Below are positions 6,741-10,588 of a DNA stretch of 10,588 nt, in pieces (position 1 is the first letter of the stretch; each line of letters starts with the position of its first letter). Made by a program: the position numbers and the translations under genes. The notes below the pieces were generated by a model, which was not told where the DNA came from, made no database searches, and saw nothing but the letters and a program-made list of their open reading frames with translations. This DNA comes from an uncultured Collinsella sp. (GTDB lineage Bacteria; Actinomycetota; Coriobacteriia; Coriobacteriales; Coriobacteriaceae). The DNA is taken from assembly GCA_900542235.1 (NCBI GenBank), contig UQNB01000068.1, positions 1-10,588 on the forward strand. The letters are read 5' to 3'.

Positions 6741-7886
6741 ATGGCTTTCAATCAAACCGCGGCGGCGCCGTCACACAAGATGCGTCGCTGCCTGCTTATG
6801 GCATTCGCGCTCATCGCGCTGGCGATCACCGTGCTTCCCGCGGCGTCGTTCGCCGACACGGACACCGCAGGCAACCTACTTGCGACCGACAATGACGCCA
6901 ATCCGTCCGGCGTCGAAGGTGACCTGTACTGGGCAGGTCAGGCCCTCAACTTGGACGATGCGTCCATCGGCCGCGACATAATTGCAGCAGGCGAGAGCCT
7001 CTCCATCCGCGACTGCACGGTGGGCGGCGCCGTCCGTCTGGCGGCACGCACCATCGACATTGCCAAGACCACGGTTGATGGCAGTGTGACCGTTGCTGGC
7101 CAGCATGTCGTTCTCAATTCCGACAGCACCGCCAACTGTTTCTACGCGATAGGCGAGACGGTTGCCCTGCGAGGCTCCACCAAGTCGGCAGCGCTTGCGG
7201 GCGATACGGTGACCATCGATGGCACCGTCGAGGGCGATGTCGAGGTTTGGGCCGACAAACTCATCCTGGGCAAGAACGCCCACATCACTGGCACCGTGAA
7301 CGCGCATGTCTCCGAGGACCCCGAGCGCGCCGCGGGAGCCGAGGTCGGCGCGCTCAAGATCGACCGCACCGAGAACGAGGATACTTCCACCGTTAACGAT
7401 GTCATCGGCGGCATCGTCGCCGCGGCACTCTCGACCTGCTTTGTCGCCCTGCTGCTCGAGCTCGTCTTTCCGCGCGCGACTGCCAGCGCCGCCGGCATGC
7501 TCCACCAGCGCCCCATGCCCCTGTGGGTGAGCGGTCTTCTGGGTACGATTGCTGTCGTCCCCGCCGTCCTACTGCTGATTATCTCTATCGCTGGCCTGTC
7601 GCTTGCCGGAGCCCTCTTGTGCGGCGTTATCGGCATCGCGTTGGTGTCGAGTGCCTTTGCGGGGTGCGCAATCGCCCGCATGGTCGGACACAACCAGAAC
7701 CGCTACGCCATGGCAGTCGTGGGCGGCATCGCCGCGGGTGCGCTTACGGCAATCCCCCTCGTAGGCGATTTCATCAGCGGCGTGGCCTTCGTCTTTACAC
7801 TCGGCTACATCATCCAGATCATCTGGCGCAACGCCCACCCCAAGCCGCAGCAGCCGATTAATGCGCCGGAACTCCCCACCGCTTAG
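6741..7886 (+). CDS. Exported bactofilin-like repeat protein with C-terminal membrane domain
   Basis: A 381-residue protein of unproven function. A signal peptide is likely: basic HKMRR, a hydrophobic stretch 17-35, and a cleavage-like ASFA/D at 38-39. Residues about 55-205 alternate short beta segments with recurring turns such as DGSVTVAG, TIDGTVEGDVEVW and HITGTVNAHV. This is the pattern of the bactofilin (polymer-forming cytoskeletal) beta-helix. After a charged linker come about five membrane spans (approximately 219-244, 261-288, 289-312, 322-342, 346-362) and a Pro-rich tail. Unlike cytosolic bactofilins, the repeat domain should lie outside the membrane. The ATG has AAAGGA six bases upstream. 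It is followed by a terminator. A role in envelope organisation is a guess from fold alone. Confidence 0.8.
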   Translation: MAFNQTAAAPSHKMRRCLLMAFALIALAITVLPAASFADTDTAGNLLATDNDANPSGVEGDLYWAGQALNLDDASIGRDIIAAGESLSIRDCTVGGAVRLAARTIDIAKTTVDGSVTVAGQHVVLNSDSTANCFYAIGETVALRGSTKSAALAGDTVTIDGTVEGDVEVWADKLILGKNAHITGTVNAHVSEDPERAAGAEVGALKIDRTENEDTSTVNDVIGGIVAAALSTCFVALLLELVFPRATASAAGMLHQRPMPLWVSGLLGTIAVVPAVLLLIISIAGLSLAGALLCGVIGIALVSSAFAGCAIARMVGHNQNRYAMAVVGGIAAGALTAIPLVGDFISGVAFVFTLGYIIQIIWRNAHPKPQQPINAPELPTA

Positions 7887-7892
7887 CCGCCA

Positions 7893-7927
7893 ACCACCAC
7901 AAAGGGGACAGGCACCTTTGTGGTGGT
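7893..7927. repeat. 13-bp inverted repeat with GGGGACAGGCACC core
   Basis: ACCACCACAAAGG (7893-7905) pairs perfectly with CCTTTGTGGTGGT (7915-7927) around nine bases, starting seven bases after the stop codon at 7886. The central GGGGACAGGCACC resembles palindromic extragenic repeats that, from memory, recur in several bacterial phyla with REP-associated tyrosine transposases. No transposase is in the window. It is not a terminator, having no T-run. Confidence 0.65.
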
Positions 7928-7938
7928 ACACAAACGTA

Positions 7939-7978
7939 GCGGGGCACCCGATCGCATCGACCGGGTGCCCCGCTTTTT
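7939..7978 (+). terminator. Terminator of the bactofilin-like gene
   Basis: GCGGGGCACCCG (7939-7950) pairs perfectly with CGGGTGCCCCGC (7962-7973) around 11 bases, followed by TTTTT (7974-7978). It acts on plus-strand transcripts. Read from the minus strand no U-tract follows, so the pilin operon has no evident terminator here. Confidence 0.85.
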
Positions 7979-8009
7979 CATGTCTCGTATTGATAGTCGA
8001 GGCGAACAA

Positions 8010-9797
8010 CTACTCCTCAGAGCCGTCGTCGCGCTTACGACTACGGATGAGATGCGCCACACCAATGCACAGCACCGCGCCACCAGCAATCCAAGTGAAC
8101 GTCACACCATTAAGGCCGGTGAGGGGGAGGTTGGAGCCCTTCTTGTTCTGGATGGTGAGGGTGACGGTGCCGTCGTTGACTGACGGGGTAACCAAAGTGG
8201 AGTCATTCTGTTCCGCGGTTACCTTCAGCGTATTCGGAGCAGCGTTTCCAGCAAGCGTCTCGCCCTCGAGTTTATCAAGGCCCTCGGCAGTAATGGTGAA
8301 GGTAAAGTCGGGCAGCGTGTTGTAGCCAGGGTTACTGTTCTCCACCTCGTGCACCGTGTAGGTACCAGCATCGAGGCCCGTTACGCTGATCTCACCATTC
8401 TCATTGGTTTTAAACTTGTGTTCAGTACCGCCAAGCGAACCGTTCTCCTGAACAAACTGCGTGCCCACAGTGCCAGATGCAAGCTCATCGGCGCCCGTAG
8501 CCTTGATAGTAAACTCAACGTCCTTGAGCTTCTTGTTGTTATCGTCAAAGTCCTCTTTGACAAGCTGGAGCGCGTAGGTGTAATCGCGAACGGTATCGGG
8601 CACAGACTCACCCTTTCCTTCGCTCATGGGATTGTTGGAATAGATGAGCTTAACTTCGTTGTCGTTACCTCTGCCGCCAACGGTAACCTTCTCAATCTTC
8701 GCGGGATTGAGTTTTGCTAAGTAAGTGACGACGACCCTGGAGTCCTTGGTGATGCTAATGGCAGAGGAACCGGTCTTGGCGGTCACAGCCTTCAAATCAT
8801 TAAACTTAACCGTCAGAACATTATTGTTGCCAGTCGTATTGTATTCAACCGCGCCCGCGGGAAGGTTTACCTCGGTTCCACTCGTATCCTCGTTGTTCGC
8901 ATAAACCGTAACATGGACCGAATCTTTGTCGGCAATCAGGCCAGCAGACAGTTCGTCGTAGAACTCATAGTAGTAAGTATTAAACGAGGCTACATTTTCG
9001 GCGACGGTGCCGGTCAGCTGATATTGAACATTCTGGCCAACCTGTGAGTCAGCCTTGTCGGCCCAATGGCTGCCGGGCTTGTCGTCCTTAATCTTCTTTG
9101 TAACCGTAGGAATACCAGTCTTCTCGGTAACCACGACAGCGCTGCCGCCCACAACAGCGAAGATCGGCGAGGTGCCAGTCTGCATCCGCCCAGAATAGTT
9201 GTCCTTACCACCGATAGAACCATTGTCCGTCAGGAAGAGATAATAGCCAGAGTTCTCAAAAGAAACTGGGCCATCCGCGGCGAAAGCAGCGCTAGTAGCC
9301 CCCTTTGGCTTGGTAGGTGTAGCACCCTTGAGCAAGTCAGCAATCTTATCGAGCAGATCGCCATCATTTACGACCCCAGAAGCGCTCTGGAGATTTGCGG
9401 CCATCCATTCGGCAACGTTCTGCGCGGTGGGTTTGGTGGGAAGCTGCGACTCGGATGGATCGTTCTCAATGCTTTTCTTGATGGCGTCAATAATCTGGTT
9501 CTGGATTTGCACATCTTCGATAGCCCATGTGACATCAGAAACAACTTTTCTGCCTGAGCCGTTCTCATCGTCCACCTTGGCATTAAAAATTTGATAGGCA
9601 ATGAACTGAGTCTTTTTGTTCGGATCAATGGCATCCTTGTTATTTGCATTTTGCGTGATGGTAATGCTATTGGCCTCAGTCGTCGCGCCCTCAGCTGCAA
9701 ACGCCATACTCACCGGGGCCATGACGCCGCCGAAGCTCAACACTGCGGTAAGTCCGGCGGTTACTGCCAGGTGGGCGATGCTCTTGGTTATCTTCAT
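8010..9797 (-). CDS. Major pilin subunit, sortase-anchored (LPLTG)
   Basis: Backbone subunit of a Gram-positive pilus, secreted, polymerised by a class C sortase and linked to the cell wall. In 595 residues: a signal peptide 1-34 (AFA/AEG), an N-terminal pilin domain to about 225, a D2-type fimbrial isopeptide domain (about 228-390) and a Cna-B domain (about 406-552). The sorting signal is LPLTG (557-561) with a hydrophobic span and an RSRKR tail. Likely bond residues are Lys234/235 and Asn388 (YSNNP) in D2, and Lys414, Asn551 and E-box Glu484 (YTVHE) in Cna-B. The usual YPKN pilin motif is not literal; Lys226 in VVVTEKTG is the best linking candidate. AGAGGA precedes the ATG at 9795-9797. 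Its composition (47-48% GC in two 60-base samples) is well below its neighbours. Confidence 0.93.
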   Translation of the reverse strand: MKITKSIAHLAVTAGLTAVLSFGGVMAPVSMAFAAEGATTEANSITITQNANNKDAIDPNKKTQFIAYQIFNAKVDDENGSGRKVVSDVTWAIEDVQIQNQIIDAIKKSIENDPSESQLPTKPTAQNVAEWMAANLQSASGVVNDGDLLDKIADLLKGATPTKPKGATSAAFAADGPVSFENSGYYLFLTDNGSIGGKDNYSGRMQTGTSPIFAVVGGSAVVVTEKTGIPTVTKKIKDDKPGSHWADKADSQVGQNVQYQLTGTVAENVASFNTYYYEFYDELSAGLIADKDSVHVTVYANNEDTSGTEVNLPAGAVEYNTTGNNNVLTVKFNDLKAVTAKTGSSAISITKDSRVVVTYLAKLNPAKIEKVTVGGRGNDNEVKLIYSNNPMSEGKGESVPDTVRDYTYALQLVKEDFDDNNKKLKDVEFTIKATGADELASGTVGTQFVQENGSLGGTEHKFKTNENGEISVTGLDAGTYTVHEVENSNPGYNTLPDFTFTITAEGLDKLEGETLAGNAAPNTLKVTAEQNDSTLVTPSVNDGTVTLTIQNKKGSNLPLTGLNGVTFTWIAGGAVLCIGVAHLIRSRKRDDGSEE

Positions 9798-9920
9798 GTT
9801 TGGTCCTCTTTCTTGGAGGGTTCTCTAGTAACTTTTTCAAAACCAATGATCATCAGGTCGGTAGACCTGCGCGTCACTCGCTACGGAGGCAGTACGCCAT
9901 TGAGCAAGGGGGGGGGACAA
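9798..9920 (-). other. Gap between the two pilin genes
   Basis: These 123 bases hold a run of nine G (9908-9916; C on the coding strand) right after the upstream gene's stop. They also hold a 6-bp hairpin CAGGTC/GACCTG (9854-9859 with 9864-9869) around four bases, and the palindrome ATGATCAT just beyond it. The hairpin lacks a U-tract, so transcription may continue into the major pilin gene. No good promoter was found. Confidence 0.5.
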
Positions 9921-10588
9921 TTATTTTTCACGGCGACCTCCTCCCCGCTTGATGACGAGCGCGACAACAATAGCCGCCACTCCGATGGCAGCCAAAGCCG
10001 CCACCAGCACCAACGCTCTATCTCCCGTCGAGGGCATAAAGCCTCGACTTGCTTCTTTGCTTGGGGTGTTGAGCACCGACAGCTCAATCGAACCCGTCCC
10101 GGCATCGGCGGTATCAACCCGCAGAGGGCTTTCGGCCGACACGGTCACCTTGGGCTTCGCGGCCGCCACCTGTTCAACGTCCAATCCCTCGGCCGTAACC
10201 GTCACCGTTCGTTTGCCCTCAAAGGCGGTGTATCCCTTGGGGGCCGCGACCTCTTAGACGGTGTAAACACCCGCGTCCACACCGCTCAATTCCACATGAC
10301 CATCCGCGCCCGTGATGACGCACGCGGCGGCATCCGCCGACCACGAGCCATCAGTCGTCAGGATGCGCCCGCGGTCATCGATGATGCGCAGCTTGGCGCC
10401 CGCGAGCGGTTTATCGCCCGAGCTTGAGCGCTTGATCAGACTGAGTCCCCAGGTGTAGGCGCACGCGTCATCGCTCGGCGTGCGGGTGAAGCCGGCGTCG
10501 CCGGACTGGTCGGCGAGAGGAGAGCGCGGGTAACGCAGGTAGACCTCGTTGGGGTTGCCCTTCGCGATGCCGTGGTTGCATGCGCTGT
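9921..10588 (-). pseudogene. Pilin-like surface protein, 3' part, interrupted by an in-frame stop
   Basis: The minus-strand frame runs in from beyond 10588 and encodes the end of a D2-type domain (NEVYLRYPRSP) and a Cna-B domain opening YTWGLSLIKRS. An E-box region and a C-terminal sorting signal follow: MPSTG, a hydrophobic span and KRGGGRREK. A TAA at 10254-10256 breaks the E-box: it reads YTV, stop, EVAAPKGY in one frame, where the major pilin reads YTVHE. One base change from GAA, CAA or AAA would explain it. The upstream product would lack the end of the domain and its anchor. An ATG at 10203-10205 opens the remaining 94 codons but would start mid-domain. It is probably an ancillary or tip pilin. 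Whether the stop is real, read through or a sequencing error is open. Local GC is high (72% in 10321-10380). Confidence 0.85.

Noticed and set aside
6876..7505. A 209-codon minus-strand frame
   Set aside because: It is antisense to the bactofilin-like gene, whose signal peptide, repeats and membrane spans make a coherent protein.
9921..10205. An independent 94-residue gene ending in MPSTG
   Set aside because: Its ATG falls in the middle of a Cna-B domain whose first half continues upstream in the same frame, so it is the tail of the interrupted pilin gene, not a separate gene.
9591..10427. A 278-codon plus-strand frame across the pilin gap
   Set aside because: It is antisense to both pilin genes, which have clear domains and sorting signals, and has no ribosome-binding site or recognisable domain.

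Overview
The gene content, base composition and order suggest an actinobacterium of the class Coriobacteriia, most likely a gut Collinsella or close relative. The clues are the block rpsF-ssb-rpsR-rplI-dnaB-purA, moderately GC-rich coding DNA (67% in bases 7021-7080) and sortase-anchored pili. The genus is an inference from recognition, not from a database search.

Left part (1-4880, all on the minus strand): a conserved housekeeping block. Transcription starts at a strong sigma-70-type promoter (TTGCAG, 17 bases, TATTAT; 4852-4880). It runs through ribosomal protein bS6, single-stranded-DNA-binding protein, bS18 and bL9 to a strong hairpin terminator (3045-3083). The replicative helicase gene dnaB and the adenylosuccinate synthase gene purA follow. 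purA has its own candidate promoter overlapping the dnaB stop and ends in two hairpins, one a good terminator. The first codons of a further minus-strand gene may lie at 1-32.

Middle (4892-5830): about 350 bases with no gene, then two plus-strand tRNA-Ser genes (anticodons GGA and CGA), each with its own terminator and sharing one clear promoter. Just beyond them is an unusual non-coding stretch. It holds an exact 25-base inverted copy of the 3' end of tRNA-Ser(CGA), three perfect hairpins in a row, and a 67-base near-perfect inverted repeat.

Right part (5992-10588): a plus-strand TRIC/UPF0126-family membrane protein, then a plus-strand secreted or membrane protein with a bactofilin-like repeat domain followed by several membrane spans, then a terminator. 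Facing these on the minus strand is a sortase-dependent pilus locus. It has a complete major pilin of 595 residues (signal peptide, D2-type isopeptide domain, Cna-B domain, LPLTG anchor). Upstream of it is the 3' part of a second pilin-like surface protein (D2 end, Cna-B domain, MPSTG anchor) that continues off the right edge. The second gene carries an in-frame TAA inside the E-box of its Cna-B domain, one base change away from a sense codon, so as read it would not be wall-anchored. No sortase gene is visible; if one belongs to this locus it lies beyond 10588.

No new multi-gene system can be demonstrated. The best leads are the inverted tRNA fragment with its hairpin array, the 67-base palindrome, and the interrupted, compositionally distinct pilin pair.
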